This document shows, piece after piece, positions 36,410 to 48,281 of a DNA stretch of 64,000 bases. Numbering within the stretch: the first letter of the stretch is position 1; every line of letters begins with the position of its first letter. The translations under genes were made by a program, and so were the position numbers. The notes under the pieces are model-generated. The model ran no database searches. It saw nothing but the letters and a program-made list of their open reading frames with translations, and had not been told where the DNA came from. Source of the stretch: Cyathus striatus (taxonomy: Eukaryota; Basidiomycota; Agaricomycetes; Agaricales; Nidulariaceae); contig JAOVFP010000002.1 of assembly GCA_025738555.1 (NCBI GenBank), forward strand, positions 4,340,001-4,404,000, given 5' to 3'.

Positions 36410-37663
36410 ATGTCTCCCTCTGCCTCTGCTGGCCCTTCCCGTCAGAATCAATCTCTACCCCCCACTAGACGCCGCATGCCTTCCTTGTTTAACACCATCC
36501 GCGCCGCCATCTATGGTACCACTTCTCCCTTCTCATTGTTCTCGTATTAAATAATATTTCAACACAGGCACTGTCCTCTTATTTACTATCATATGCTTGG
36601 CCATGGCTGGTCATTTTCAAACCGTGCTGGCAGCATCGGATCTGAGTATGTCTTTCCTCTGCTTGTTTTATGTTACTACCACTTACTCTGTTGCGAACCC
36701 AGCTCGTTTTGTCCCGTTCGCAATCTTCGTCTGTTCAGCTAGTTTCTTCATCATATTGGTTCTGTATGTTGTTTTTATCATCGCCCGCTGCCCTAGCCCA
36801 CCACTCAATCTCCACAGTCTGGTGTTCAGTTTGATCCTGAAGGAGCGAAACCCGATATCAACTAGAATCGAAATTGCTAGCTTAGGGCTGGCGGGAATAT
36901 TTTGGCTTGGTTAACTCTTTTTCTCGCATTCTCTTTAAACACAGAAACTGATGTATGGTATAAAGTCCTGGGTGTCTACCTTACAACGTCAGAATCTCAA
37001 GATGCTGATGTAGAGTGTTTTGCATCTGCAGACGACACAGAACCCCTAGATGACTCGGTTGCAAGCTGTAAGGCTTCGTATTACTTCCTGCCTCTATAAA
37101 TTGTACTCATAACATCTATTCCAGTTCACACTGACCAATACCAGGCCATGTACCGCGTCTTGATGACATTCGCTTTAATCAACGCTGTTCTCGGTACTTA
37201 TTTTTTTTATTACTATTTTGTTTACATTGGTCTCACTCCAAATTCAGTTCTTGCGAGTTGTTTAACTTTGTTGTTTTTGGCCATTCGGAAACACCGACAA
37301 GGAGATGAACACATGTGGTATGGACCAGTGACGGCGTGTGCTTGGCTCAACAACTACGGAGGCAACAAACCTTCCAGTCGCAACAAGGCTGCAATTCTTC
37401 CGACTGCAGCTGAGAAACCAGAACGGCAACAATCGCGAAGACAACATCCATACGGTAGCCAGAATGCGGGGGGGCAGTATACGGAGAAGCCACCAAGACC
37501 CTATCCCAAGCCCTACCAGGCTGCCGCGACACGGCCTTCTCGACAAGATTCAAAGAATTCGAAGAGTTCAGGCAATTCTTCCCTGATTCCCTCACATACC
37601 AGCGATTTTGAAAATGGTGGAATGCTTAACCCGTATCGAAACGCGACCGCTGGACGCCGCTGA
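36410..37663 (+). CDS. Four-TM (MARVEL-type) membrane protein 1
   Basis: Seven exons (36410-36515, 36568-36645, 36703-36763, 36818-36909, 36966-37067, 37125-37193, 37248-37663) give 307 aa. Four hydrophobic segments are visible: TVLFTIICLAMAGHF, FAIFVCSASFFIILVLLV, LGLAGIFWLVLGVYL, and LINAVLVLASCLTLLFLAI. An extracellular-type loop between TM3 and TM4 has ADVECF, matching the fungal MARVEL-like pattern. The C-terminal 100 residues are cytosolic-looking, polar, rich in Ser/Gln/Arg/Pro. The function of such proteins in fungi is unclear; membrane organisation at the cell cortex is a guess. First of three consecutive genes of this architecture on the same strand. Confidence 0.72.
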
Positions 37664-38111
37664 TATGGCTTTTGTTTGATAGGATTTTACTTGGATTTAC
37701 TTATTTACGAATTGGGCATGTATAGACGAACGTCATGATGTACTTACTGTGGTGATACGCCAGTTGTATCCTGGAAATAAATATACACTGTATTGATATC
37801 ACGAGTGGAGATGTGACATGCACTTGGGTGGTTGTTTGGTGGTTGTTGCAGTTGGTTCCGAGTCCCGAGTCCCGACGTCGATGAGCGGAGGAAATTTAAT
37901 AGCCTCCGTCATAGCTTACATCATCACAATCGCCTTCCACGTGACGAAGGAAATAATGAACTTGACTTCTGAGCACGGTTCGTCACTCGTGGGCCGTGGC
38001 TGTAGCCTGGAAGAAGCGGCAGGCTTGTTGTACTTAATTCGTGTCCAATTCGGACCATTGTCCCCCGTCTTCTGACTTTTTTTTCCCTCCCTCCATCACC
38101 TTACGATCGAA
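37664..38111. other. Intergenic between tetraspan genes 1 and 2
   Basis: 448 bp with one perfect CACGTG E-box at 37938-37943, about 170 bp before the next start codon. No gene seen. Confidence 0.4.
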
Positions 38112-39246
38112 ATGACCGTACGCTTTGGCAACCACAGACTAGCATTCTACAGTATGTCACCCCTCGAGATTAACAATGTTCACGCTCTGATGTCAAACCC
38201 CAACACTGACAGTTGCTGTATTCCTACTATCTGGTCTGCCGCTTTCGTCATCTCTGTTGCCTTGGGGCTCATATAGATTATCTCCCCCTAGGAACGGTTC
38301 TAGGACTTGCTGCAAATTTCGCAAATTTATTCCTACCGAACATCCATCGTACGTCTCCTTGTCCACACGTTCTCTTCCGCTGACCGCTCTGAGTAGATGA
38401 CTTTACGATTTTTTCTATCGTTGTGCCATCTCTCACGATATTCGTCTTTCTCTTGACGTAAGATACATTTTATCCCATTCCTCCATCCAGCTTACAATTG
38501 TATTTCTAGGTTACAATGGGCCCAGCCACGGACGGAGGCCATTGCATACTTTGTGTTGGGAGTCCTTTGGTTGAGTACGTGGTTTTTTATCTCGCAGCAA
38601 GTACATGGAAGGCTGAACAGGTTGTCTCAGCTATGGGCGCATGGTCTACGTACGTAAAGTGACGCTCTACAGAGCTTCAGAATAATAACTTTACTTCATC
38701 TAGCGATATCATTGGAAATGTGCAGTGCGATGCTCTTGGTGGTCAACAACAACCGACAAAGAACGGGAACAGTGCGTCCTACACTATTATTTTCATGTAG
38801 TGGAATCTAATCTTCAAAATTACAGTGCCTGCGCAGTCCTATTGTCATGAAATGAAAGTTATTCAAGCGTTTTCCTGGTCGCTCTTCTGTTTCTTCGTAA
38901 TAGCCCTCATTATTCTTGTCAATCTTATCTCCCGTGCACAACAATTTGGACGCTTTGGTATATGGGGTGAACCTATCCGAGGTTTGTTCGACCATACGCA
39001 ACGTAGAAAATGAACTGACCCATCTTTTCAGAGCTCCCGTGGTTTGGGGAGGCCCCTGGATACTACAATACTCATGCTGGTGCACCTCACGCACCTATGG
39101 CACAATACCCTATGCAATACCCTCAAGGCTACAATGGATATCCCGCAGGTATGCCTATGATGACCGGTGGTAATTCCATCGTGATACAGCCAGGAGTAAA
39201 TGGTCAACCCCCTACAATCACACAAGTCCCCCTCTCAGCAGCGTAG
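38112..39246 (+). CDS. Four-TM (MARVEL-type) membrane protein 2
   Basis: Nine exons (38112-38151, 38213-38233, 38292-38348, 38397-38457, 38510-38574, 38631-38649, 38704-38771, 38826-38981, 39032-39246) give 233 aa. Exons 2 and 6 are only 21 and 19 nt. Membrane segments: IAVFLLSGTVLGLAANF, FSIVVPSLTIFVFLLTL, AIAYFVLGVLWLTMGAW, and FSWSLFCFFVIALIILVNLI. The TM3-TM4 loop has paired cysteines (NVQCDALGG and SYCHEMK). The C-terminal tail is rich in Pro/Tyr/Gly/Gln (MAQYPMQYPQGYNGYP), typical of a disordered cytosolic tail. Same layout as the neighbours on both sides. Confidence 0.72.
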
Positions 39247-39507
39247 CCGAACGATTTTGTAAAGACCTTGTGGTTTCCTCCGTGTTATTAACCAAGGAAT
39301 TCATAGATGTATCACTTTATGAAACTCTCTAGGACGCATGCTACCTTAAAAGGCAAAGGCAGTATAGAATGCATCAGGATTATTACTTACGTTTTTGTAT
39401 GGAATGTTACAAACGATACCTCGTGTAATGAGCATGTTCATACCTCGTGTTGCTATAGAAGGCGTTATTTATTCGAGCGAGAATCGAAAGGGTTAGTGGA
39501 ACCAAAT

Positions 39508-40097
39508 ATGCCTCTTTTTCGAGAACGTCCTGCGCGATCCGCTATTGCAGGTACAGTTCACTGCTACTATCGATGAACTACAGTTTACAGATATTATGTC
39601 AGTTGTGGCTGCCCTGGGGATGGGATTTCTTTTCACTCAATTGATGTCGTCTGTCTGTAAGTCTAAGGTCATTTGCGTTGGAATGTACCAAAGTCTCACC
39701 CAAAGTATCTAGACGCATTTCAAATGACCCAAACGACGGTTTCCATTTTGGCCATATCCTTATTAATTACGATGTACTTGTCAATGCCGTCCCAGATGGA
39801 AAATTCACCAAAGATTTGACAGGGTTACTCTACATCACCGAAGGGAAGGCCAGTTAATGACACAGACACAAGAAGAAATGTTTCTGATTGGAGGTTTTGC
39901 ATTATTCTGGATCGGTGAGTTCGAGTCGTACGTTGAGCGCATCTTTATCGCCACTCACGCTGGGCAAGCAATACTGGTCGGATGGCGGGCATTGCGACAA
40001 AGCGGAGAATCGGGAGCCGTGCAGGGGCTTTCAGCTGGGGGAAGGCGAAACTCACGCCCGTATGGGCTATGTTCTGATGATGATGTATATTGTGTAG
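39508..40097 (+). CDS. Four-TM (MARVEL-type) membrane protein 3, short
   Basis: Five exons (39508-39550, 39591-39656, 39713-39773, 39823-39931, 39969-40097) give 135 aa. Segments: IMSVVAALGMGFLFTQLM, VSILAISLLITMV, MFLIGGFALFWIG, and MGYVLMMMYIV. The loop before the last segment has the pattern YWSDGGHCDK...EPCRGF with two cysteines, the feature that ties it to the other two genes. It lacks the long C-terminal tail. The fourth intron (39932-39968, 37 nt) is the least certain junction: a better donor at 39915 does not keep frame with any acceptor, so the TM3 end may be wrong by several residues. Confidence 0.5.
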
Positions 40098-40337
40098 TAG
40101 AGGAGTATTTCTTCTAGACGAGATAAGTTGCAAATGCAATAAATATCTTAACAAGATGCAATGAGGTGACCTCGGGCTTATCCGCCAATCGTGACAATGG
40201 TGACGCATAGATGTATCTATCCCAGTTAGCTGTGCTATAGTATAATAGCAAGTGCTGCCGACGCAGTACTCGTCATCTTCCTTGTCCGCACTTTCATCTT
40301 CCTCTATTCTCCTCCTCTCTTCCACTCACAGGCAGCA

Positions 40338-41219
40338 ATGATAAGTATTGATCAACCTTCTCCGTCATGCTGTGTACTAACTCCCGGATGTTATGTGTTA
40401 TACGCTAATCCCAGCAAACGCCGCATCGAAACGGATGTTATGAAGCTGTACGGATCCAATTCCAACTTGTTTCCCCCTCCCCTATCTAATCGCGCTATTG
40501 GACACAGATTAATGTCTGACTATGAGGTTTCTCTTGTAAACGATAATATGCAGGAGTTTTACGTGCGTTTCTACGGCCCGGCCGAAAGTGAGCAACTTTG
40601 TCATCTTTCTGTGGCAAGCATATAGAAGACCTTCGTATCCAGCGCCGTTCGCAGGAGGTGTATGGAAAATCCACGTTGAACTTCCTGATCAGTACCCATT
40701 CAAATCACCAAGTATTGGATTCATGAACAAGATATTTCATCCCAATATCGATGAGCTGTTTGTATTCGTGATGTCGCGTCTTTTGCATTGTTAATCTTAC
40801 TTTTGTAGGAGTGGCTCCGTCTGCCTTGATGTTATTAATCAAACGTGGTCGCCCATGTTCGGTGCGTTAAACTGATGTTTAGCTAGCTACCACTGGAATG
40901 TTAACACAATTATCTGCCTAGACATGATCAACATCTTTGAGGTGTTTTTACCACAACTACTTAGATATCCCAATCCCAATGACCCGCTCAATGGAGAGGC
41001 AGCTGCATTGCTAATGCGGCACCCCAAGGAATATGAAACGAAAGTGAAGGGTTAGTGTTACATGCAATATCTCGGTTCAGGCATTGACGTGACCTTTAAG
41101 AGTATGTGCAACGGTTTGCGACGAAGGAAGCTGCAGACGCTGCAGCAGATGGGAACAACAAAGAAGAGGATGAGGACGAGGTGATGAGCGACATAGGCAG
41201 TCTCAGCGAAGGAGATTGA
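40338..41219 (+). CDS. ubc8: Ubiquitin-conjugating enzyme E2 Ubc8/UBE2H
   Basis: E2 enzyme that works with the GID/CTLH ubiquitin ligase, which in yeast degrades gluconeogenic enzymes. Six exons (40338-40447, 40508-40587, 40643-40757, 40809-40861, 40922-41050, 41101-41219) give 201 aa. The core is typical: [43 protein letters not shown], the active-site region [13 protein letters not shown] with the catalytic Cys, and [10 protein letters not shown]. The C-terminal tail is acidic ([13 protein letters not shown]), as in Ubc8. The N-terminus is odd: about 25 extra residues ([20 protein letters not shown]...) precede KRRIET, whereas family members start just before it. No in-frame intron removes them. 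Confidence 0.92.
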
Positions 41220-41521
41220 TTCAAATTGGACTATCTGTTTGAGTAAATCATGCTTTCACTCTGGGTCGCATTTCAGGCTATCCTACAATTCACCACACTC
41301 CAAGTGGTTGACCTTATATTCCAACACCATCATATTCCCATTAGGCCAAGATCTTCATGTTGTATTGCTTGACTTTTTTCATATATCACACGGTTACTAT
41401 TATTCCAGTGTCCATTAGGGATTTCATCTATGATTCTGTAAATTATGTATGAATGTAGGCTAGAATGAAGAGTTGTGTTACAGAAGGTATACAAAGGCGG
41501 TAGTGAGGATCGAGACATTCT

Positions 41522-42323
41522 TCAAGCCAGAGTGGTGTCCTCAGGTGCAGATATTGGTTGTACCAATTCATCCACCTTTTTCCGTGTCTCAGTGGCCGTC
41601 TGGGTAACTGGTTAGCTACGACAGGTTGAAATTAATCAGAGGAGCGGACCAACCTTAACAAGAATGTCTATCTGGGCCTTGACATTGTCCATTGTGGCGA
41701 ATTTGACCTTACTCTCGCGGAGTAGCTCCTCCTTTTCTTGTAGAAGCTCTCGTCTTCTAACATCTAGACTGGAATAAAACATTGGTGGGTGGAGATGTTA
41801 AGGAATAGGGTAACAAACCGTTGACGCTCCGCAAGTTCGAAGCTAAGTCGGTTCAGCATTAGCTGGTGTTCATCTGATAATACATCTTCGGTGCGAGCTT
41901 CCTCCGGAGCGAGCACTCTAAACTCTTCAACAGTATATAGTGGTACATCCTGGTATACAGAGCTGAGATGACACGTTACTGTTAATGTTGTTAGAGGATT
42001 GCAAAGGGAGGTACATACGCGAACTGGCGACACTTTTCGATTTCGCGTTCTAAATGGCGCTTCTCGTAGAGTAGGTTCTGGAGACCAAGATGAAACTGGT
42101 CCATCTCCTGCCTTGCTGCAGCGGTGGCTTCCTTGCGGACACGAGTAGCCGCATTAGAGGCTCGGTTGAGAGACTTGAGGCGAGCAACAAGGGCCATTGC
42201 ACGGACGTGCAGGGCAGGCAGATCATTCTGCAGGAAAGTTGGGGAGACGAGTTCGCGAAATTTGTCGATAACGTCGTCCGGCGAGGGAGGAGATGTAAGG
42301 TGGGAGTCGAGTGGGCGTGGCAT
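41522..42323 (-). CDS. THO complex subunit, THOC5-like
   Basis: Homologue of THOC5/FMIP, a THO/TREX component linking transcription to mRNA export in animals and plants. Four exons (42323-42019, 41962-41819, 41768-41654, 41599-41522) give 213 aa. The conserved block is MDQFHLGLQNLLYEKRHLEREIEKC followed by SVYQDVPLYTVEEF, with long heptad-like helices around it (RLSFELAERQRLDVRRRELLQEKEEL). The protein is much shorter than animal THOC5, which has a large C-terminal half, but this small form is usual for fungi as far as I recall. The start was placed at the first ATG; a longer GTG-initiated frame upstream is not used. Confidence 0.88.
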
Positions 42324-42668
42324 GTGGAAGACGAGCTGGAGGTAAAGGGAGCGGGTCGAGCGTGTCGCGGTAGAGATCTGAGAGACTCCCACGGACGACG
42401 ACCGGAGGACCTGAGTGATGCGGGCCGGAAGATGTTCTACGATAAGATTAAGTGGGGTTTGCGGCAGAGATCACGCCAGAGATTACAGAAAAAGGATTAT
42501 ACAGCAACGGATTACAGTGGATTGCGCGCAGATTGCTGGGATCTCACCTAATCCTGAGATATCCTTCCTCATCACTCAGCAAGTTCCCTGAGAGCCCTTT
42601 CATCCCCAATTAATACTTCCCTCCCCCTCTCTCTTCCTTCCCCACCACCACCACTGCCCCTCATCACA

Positions 42669-44596
42669 ATGTCTCGGCAACGCTCTCTCTCCGGCACCAT
42701 CCCCTCCATGGAGACGTCCCATGACGAGCTCAAGGACAACACCATAATCATAGGCATATCTCGCCGTCTCTCTCTCCCGTCCTCTTCTGACCCATTCCTC
42801 AGTCCTCGGGGCGTCTGGCGATCTCGCAAAGAAAAAGGTACTGTTTCCCTCCTCCTTTATCGTCTTCCATCCTCATTCTTTGCCCCAAGACCATTCCTGC
42901 CCTCTTTGGCCTCTATCGCCAAGGCTTTCTTCCCCGGGATGTAAAAATTGTGGGCTACGCCCGCACCAAGATGGACACGCCCGACTTCCATAAGCGAGCG
43001 ACTTCTTACATCAAGAACTCCAATGACGAACCAGAGCTTGCCAAGTCTATCGATTCTTTTAAGGAACTTCTCACTTATGTTTCTGGCGGCTACGAGGACG
43101 GCGAATCCTTCGACGGTCTCAACAAGCATCTTGAAGAGATCGAGTCTCATTATCAGTCCAAAGAATCTAATCGCATCTTTTACCTCGCTCTGCCTCCAAG
43201 TGTCTTCATTCCGGTTTCCAAAAATCTCAAGGAGCACTGCTACGTTACAAAAGGTGGTGTCAACCGCATCATTATTGAAAAGCCTTTCGGAAAAGATCTC
43301 GAGTCTGCACGCGAATTATTGGGCGCCGTAAAGCAATACTGGACTGAGGATGAGACTTTCCGCATTGATCACTACCTTGGAAAGGAGATGGTCAAGAATT
43401 TGCTTGTGCTCCGCTTTGCCAACGTCGCTATGGGTGCCGCTTGGGATAAAAACTCTATTAGCAACGTTCAAATCACCTTCAAGGAGCCCTTTGGCACAGA
43501 AGGTCGTGGCGGATATTTCGACGAGTTTGGCATGATTCGTGACGTATTGCAAAACCGTAAGCAAGCTTTTCTTACCCTACGCTGCTCATGCCGTAACTTC
43601 TGTGGATAAGATCTTTTGCAGGTCCTGAGTATTTTGACTATGGAACGCCCTGTTTCTTTCTCTGCAGAGGATATTCGTGACGAGAAGGTGTGAATAATCA
43701 AGGGTGTCCGGCTTTAACATTCTTATCTGATCCAAACTCCGTTGTCCAGGTTAAGGTACTCCGGTCCATTCCTCCTATTGAACGTGAAGATACCCTGCTT
43801 GGGCAATATGTTGCCGCCAACGGCAAACCGGGTTACCTCGATGACGCAACCGTCCCTCCCAACTCTGTTTGCCCTACTTTTGCCGCAACTACTCTGTGGA
43901 TTCACAACCCTAGATGGGAAGGTGTTCCCTTCATCCTAAAGGCAGGAAAGGGTATGTTAGATGCCTTTGCCGAGATATTTCATCTTTGACACTGAGTTTC
44001 ACAGCACTTAACGAGGCTAAAGTCGAGGTCCGCATCCAGTTCAAAGATGTCACACAAGGAATATTCAAAGATATTGCCCGTAATGAACTTGTTATCCGCA
44101 TCCAACCTTCTGAAGCTGTCTACCTGAAGTTGAACGCCAAAACTCCTGGTCTTCATACACGCGCAATTCCAACGGAGATGGATTTGACCTACAAGAGACG
44201 CTTCACGGATGCGAAGATTCCGGAAGCGTATGAAGCTCTCATCCTTGATGCATTACGGGGAGATCATTCGAACTTTGTGCGACATGACGAACTCGATGTC
44301 GCATGGAAGGTCGGGTTACATCATGCTTAATGAGTCGCTTTTACTCACTTTTGTTCTTCATAGATCTTCACGCCGATCCTTCACTGGATCGATGGCAAAA
44401 ACGGTCCCCGTCCTCGCCCATCTCCTTATCCCTACAGTTCTAGAGGTCCTAAAGAATTGGATGCCTTTGTCCAGAAGTACGGATACAAGCGGTCTAGTGA
44501 CGCTTAGTGAGTACACCTTCATTAAAGATGTTGCAACCCACCTTGATTAATGACTTTTCCAGCTATTGGCCCTTCACCAACTTGGCAGCACTCTAG
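42669..44596 (+). CDS. zwf1: Glucose-6-phosphate 1-dehydrogenase
   Basis: First, NADPH-producing step of the oxidative pentose phosphate pathway, cytosolic. Eight exons (42669-42753, 42803-42837, 42890-43556, 43611-43687, 43750-43951, 44005-44309, 44364-44506, 44563-44596) give 515 aa, the usual length. NADP-binding [10 protein letters not shown] lies across exons 2-3; the active-site segment [18 protein letters not shown], and the C-terminal [18 protein letters not shown] and [11 protein letters not shown] are all present. The first intron (42754-42802) has a non-GT donor, GCATAT; there is no GT nearby, and the join restores the invariant VLGASGDLA. The fourth exon uses an AG 11 bases upstream of a more obvious TTTGCAG to restore QNHLLQVL. 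Confidence 0.97.
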
Positions 44597-44950
44597 CATA
44601 TAAATAATCCAAAGGGTGACATGTCCATGCTGCTTTGCATGAGAGGCAATGGTGCAATTTGTTCGAAGCTGCATTATGGAGATTCGTCTGAGATCTGAAT
44701 ACCAATGTACTATAGGCAGACAGTGGTGTGAGAGTCGATAGCTGCTGTTGTTCAACCATTTTTAGAATATAGGACAAGAAATAAGAAATGAACGATCTTT
44801 CGAATCCTGTCAGGAATGGTGAGAGTAATGGATACACGGGGGTATTTATGATCATGCATGGTCGATGTCATATCGTTTATGGTAATAATAGATACAAGTG
44901 CTTTTATGGAGCATAAACCGGTTCGCCTAAATGATGTCAACAAGGATGTA
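44597..44950. other. Convergent intergenic region
   Basis: 354 bp of 3' flanks of G6PDH (plus) and the next unknown gene (minus). Nothing recognised. Confidence 0.4.
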
Positions 44951-45466
44951 TCATATGTAACTGGCCCCGCACGAACCTTTATACGATCGCCCATTAGGAT
45001 CAAGCAACTTCTTCAGCTTGCTCGCAATATCTCTCACGCGCGCTCGACACTCCTCCAAACCCCTCCACGATCCAGCAGCTGTCCAGCACTCGGAGCACGC
45101 CTTGGATGCCGCATTCACCGTTTCCAGATCGAGCTCATTTCTGGCGTGCAGCGCGACCATGATATCGACCAATCTGCTAAACCCCGTAAACCAGGTCGAG
45201 ATGCCAGACTCATGATTGGTCGTGGAGTCGGTGACGAGGAAAGAAGAGGCGAGACCTAGGCATTGTCGCAGTATATTTTGGTCAATGGATGGGGAGGAAG
45301 ACGCTTTGGTGCTGCGTGCCAACGTTTCCGTTACGAATGTGGTGTAGTTTGTTACAGTCTGAGGAGTATGCTAAGTGTTGTCCGGCGTGAAGAGGCGAAA
45401 AGAGGACGGCACACCGACTCCATCTGATTGCTCTCGGGAAATGGTTTTGATAAAGGAGGATGCCAT
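44951..45466 (-). CDS. Unknown small helical protein (151 aa)
   Basis: I do not recognise this protein. Two exons (45466-45419, 45358-44951) give 151 aa. The sequence looks like a compact helical protein: SSFIKTISREQSDG, then VTNYTTFVTETLARS, LRQCLGLASSFLV, STWFTGFSRLVDIMVALHAR, and SKACSECWTAAGSWRGLEECR. The clustered Cys/Trp residues in CSECW could be structural. There is no signal peptide or clear membrane segment. The first intron has a GTCGGT donor, weaker than average, chosen because it alone keeps frame; reading on would stop after PDNT. Confidence 0.6.
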
Positions 45467-46016
45467 GATTAGGGCCTTTGTCCTTCTAAGTTACATAAAG
45501 GATCGATCGTGCGAATGTGTCAGTACTACTCTAATTCTCGACACATGCAATCAAGAGAGTACTTGGAGTGTGTTGCTTGCGACATCACAAGGCTAAAACG
45601 GCGAAAGAAGCTAGATAGTAGAACCCCCCGAGATTACTTCAATTGAGAACGCGGCATCAAATACAGACAACAAATACTAATTAGGCACAGTGATTCCTAT
45701 ATAAGGTCCAATCTCCTGATTCTCGATTTTGCCAGGTAGAAAAGGCGCCATAGATACACTAATAATAACAAACCGAGAAATAACCTGCAAAGAGACACAA
45801 GTACATGAGATCTTGGGAAATAAATAGGGCAAATGGAAGAGACCAAAAAAGAGTAGTGGACGATGCGAAAAATGCTTTAAATAATGCTTCAATATCTTGC
45901 GACGGTAAAAACGATTGTGAGAGGCAGTACTATATGTATTGTTATCTAGTAAGTAAAAGCTAGATAATAAATGAAAGGATAACTTACGCGCGGGGGCGTA
46001 ACAGGAGAAAAGATTC
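45467..46016. other. Intergenic between unknown gene and RING-LON gene
   Basis: 550 bp holding the promoter of the small unknown gene (minus) and the 3' flank of the RING-LON gene (minus). No gene or repeat recognised. Confidence 0.35.
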
Positions 46017-48281
46017 TTAAAGAATGGTACATCCGCTCGAAAACCACCTAAATCCAGCGAAAAACAAACCGAAAGACCATCAGCACCATCGCAATCCAAA
46101 TAAGAATTGGACCAGCCGGTCCATCCAAAATCCACCCATCTCGATCAACAAAACACAACCATGCGTACCAATTATTATTTAACTGTTCTATCCAATGCAC
46201 AACCAGCAATAGGCGGAGGCGAGGGCTTCGTAGAGGAAGGAGCTTGGCTTTTTCGTGTTCGTCAATGGGGAGGATGAGAGCCACCCAGAAGGAGAAGGCT
46301 GCAGGGTCTGTCGGAGCAGGTCCGTACGTTGAAGAGAGGCGTTGGACTACCCAGGGAGCGGTACCTCGTTGAAGGCGATCGAGGAAAGAGCGGCAGGTCG
46401 TCATGAGCTCATCGTTAGTGGGAGGTCGGCGAGGGCGTGTAGATGCAGTAGACAATGAGGATGCCTCGGAGGGCGGCGGCAAAGGCCGATGTAGATCGAC
46501 CGGTAGCGAAAAGATGGCAGCAGGGGACGACAAATCATCGTCCGCTGCTTGGCTTACAGTGGAATCATCGATCGTCGGCTCCGTGATGTCGTCAGGGTAA
46601 TCGTCGATTCTGGGGTGGACAAGCACAGGTTACACGGTTAACAAAATTATCGGATCAAGCATCGTTCTCACCCACCTTTCTATGCGGCCCACTGTGTATC
46701 CATCTAGAGTGCCTCGTTCGAGTATTCTAAAACGAAAGGTACCCCAAGTCTCGACCATGCTGCGACCGTCTGGAAGCATCTGCACGCTACGGATTTCTAA
46801 CATGGTGCCATACTCGGTCTGAGTTGAAGGGGCACCCGATTTTTGAGGCATAATCATTCCAAAACGCGGAGAAGGAGATTCAAGACAGCGACGGAGCATT
46901 AGGCGGTATCTGTGTGGACATGGTGAGTAGACAAACAGGGCTCTGGATGTCAGAACTAACCTTGGCTCAAAAAAGTGGAGCAGGGTGGGCATGCCGGGGA
47001 AACTGAGCTGGCAAACGAATATGGGAGTATCAAGGCGCGCGTCGCGCTCCTCTTGTTCTATGGCATCTCCCCTCTCTTGGTATAGGGCTGGGAACGCCTT
47101 AAGGACTGTATGCCAGGGGTAAGGAACGTAATTGAAGAAAACCATTTGTACTCACGGAGAGACAGTATGGTTTTGTTGAAGGGATGATCCTGGAAATATG
47201 AAAAACCTGGGAGCTGCTGCCTGCAGATGGGACAATTGGAGCTGTGGTCGAGCGAGCGGTGAAGACACTTTGCGCAAAAGGTCTAAAAATAGAAATCAGT
47301 TTATATCGGTGGGGGAAAAGAGAGGTATGAACAGACATGTTGACAGGGAGTGGTAATGGGTTGGTAAAAAATAACAAAGCAGATTTCGCAGGTGAGCTCT
47401 GAGAGCAAGTCCTTTTCAAAGCGAGCGAGAATTTGGTCGTTGCTGTGAGGGTGGGAGGGGAGGGGCGTATCTGGGTGGACGGCGCGATCGTTATGAGCCT
47501 GTTGGCGGAGATGGGTGAGGAGATCGGGTTCGTCGGATTGGGACGCGTCTGTCGCGTGTTTGGAGTGAGAACTGGAGGCCGGTGGAGAGTGGTAGCGAGG
47601 GCGCTTTCGTGGGCGCTGGGAAGCAGAAGAAGGGCGGGGGCGAGCGCCTGAAGCAGAGACGTGTGACTGTGGCTCGTCGTTATCGTCGTTATCGTCGTCA
47701 GTATCAGAGGGAGTGTGTGAGCGGGGGCGAGAGATGGGGTGGTCGACGGGGGCATCAAGAAGGTGCCGGGTGCGGGAGACGAGCGAAATGACTTTGGCGA
47801 GGGAGACGTCGAGACGGGGCTCAGAAGGGGCGGGCGGGGAGGTGGAGGGCGGGAGGGGGACAGCGGGAGCAGGGTGGTAGCGCACGCGAGACTGGGAGGG
47901 TATTCTCGGCAGAGTGGGGGCCGGGGGAGGGTTGGTGCAGGAAGCAAGAGGACAGTGGTGGAGGGGGGTGGGGGAGGATTGGGGCGGAGAGGAAGAGGAA
48001 GAGGAGAGATGACTGGCGCAGAGGGTGTGGCCGCAGCGGAGGGTGGTGGGTGCCGAGAAGGGCCGATGGCATCGAGGACAGAGGAGAAGGGGGGCGAGGG
48101 AGTGGGGAGAGGGGAGCATGGGGGACGGGGGATGGGAAGGGAGAGCGAGGGTAGAAATAGTGTGGGCGGGGTGGCTGGGACTGGGACTGGGGACTGTGCG
48201 CTGCCCATCGTCGTTGTCCGATGGAGGGCTCCGATCTGAGTCTAGGCCACGGGGCGACGTGCGAGAGTTTGCATCTGGCAT
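46017..48281 (-). CDS. RING-finger / LON-domain protein, CrgA/LONRF-like
   Basis: Likely E3 ubiquitin ligase of the CrgA (Mucor) / LONRF type. Six exons (48281-47337, 47282-47156, 47105-46961, 46909-46676, 46609-46169, 46047-46017) give 640 aa. A degenerate first RING (LLCPRCHRPFS, LRCGHTLC, HHCPLASC) is followed by a Pro/Ser-rich linker, a good C3HC4 RING (CEICFVIF, CQHTFCAKCLHRSL, CPICRQQL), and a LON substrate-binding domain (LCQ-like FVCQLSFPGMP, LHFFEPRYRLMLRRC, YGTMLEI, GTFRFRILER). With the last intron (46048-46168, 121 nt) removed, the protein ends WWFSSGCTIL, a CaaX prenylation signal of the geranylgeranyl type; CrgA is described as having one. If the intron is retained, the frame stays open and ends in a hydrophobic helix (GPILIWIAMVLMVFRF). 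The gene is divergent from the Stb6-like gene. Confidence 0.82.

Noticed and set aside
39713..39857. Alternative frame giving ISNDPNDGFHFGHILINYDVLV in the third tetraspan gene
   Set aside because: It ends at a stop and loses the membrane segments and the conserved YWSDGGHC loop that the chosen splicing restores.
39945..40325. Minus-strand open frame of 126 codons rich in His/Arg
   Set aside because: It overlaps the third tetraspan gene and the Ubc8 promoter, with no recognisable domain.
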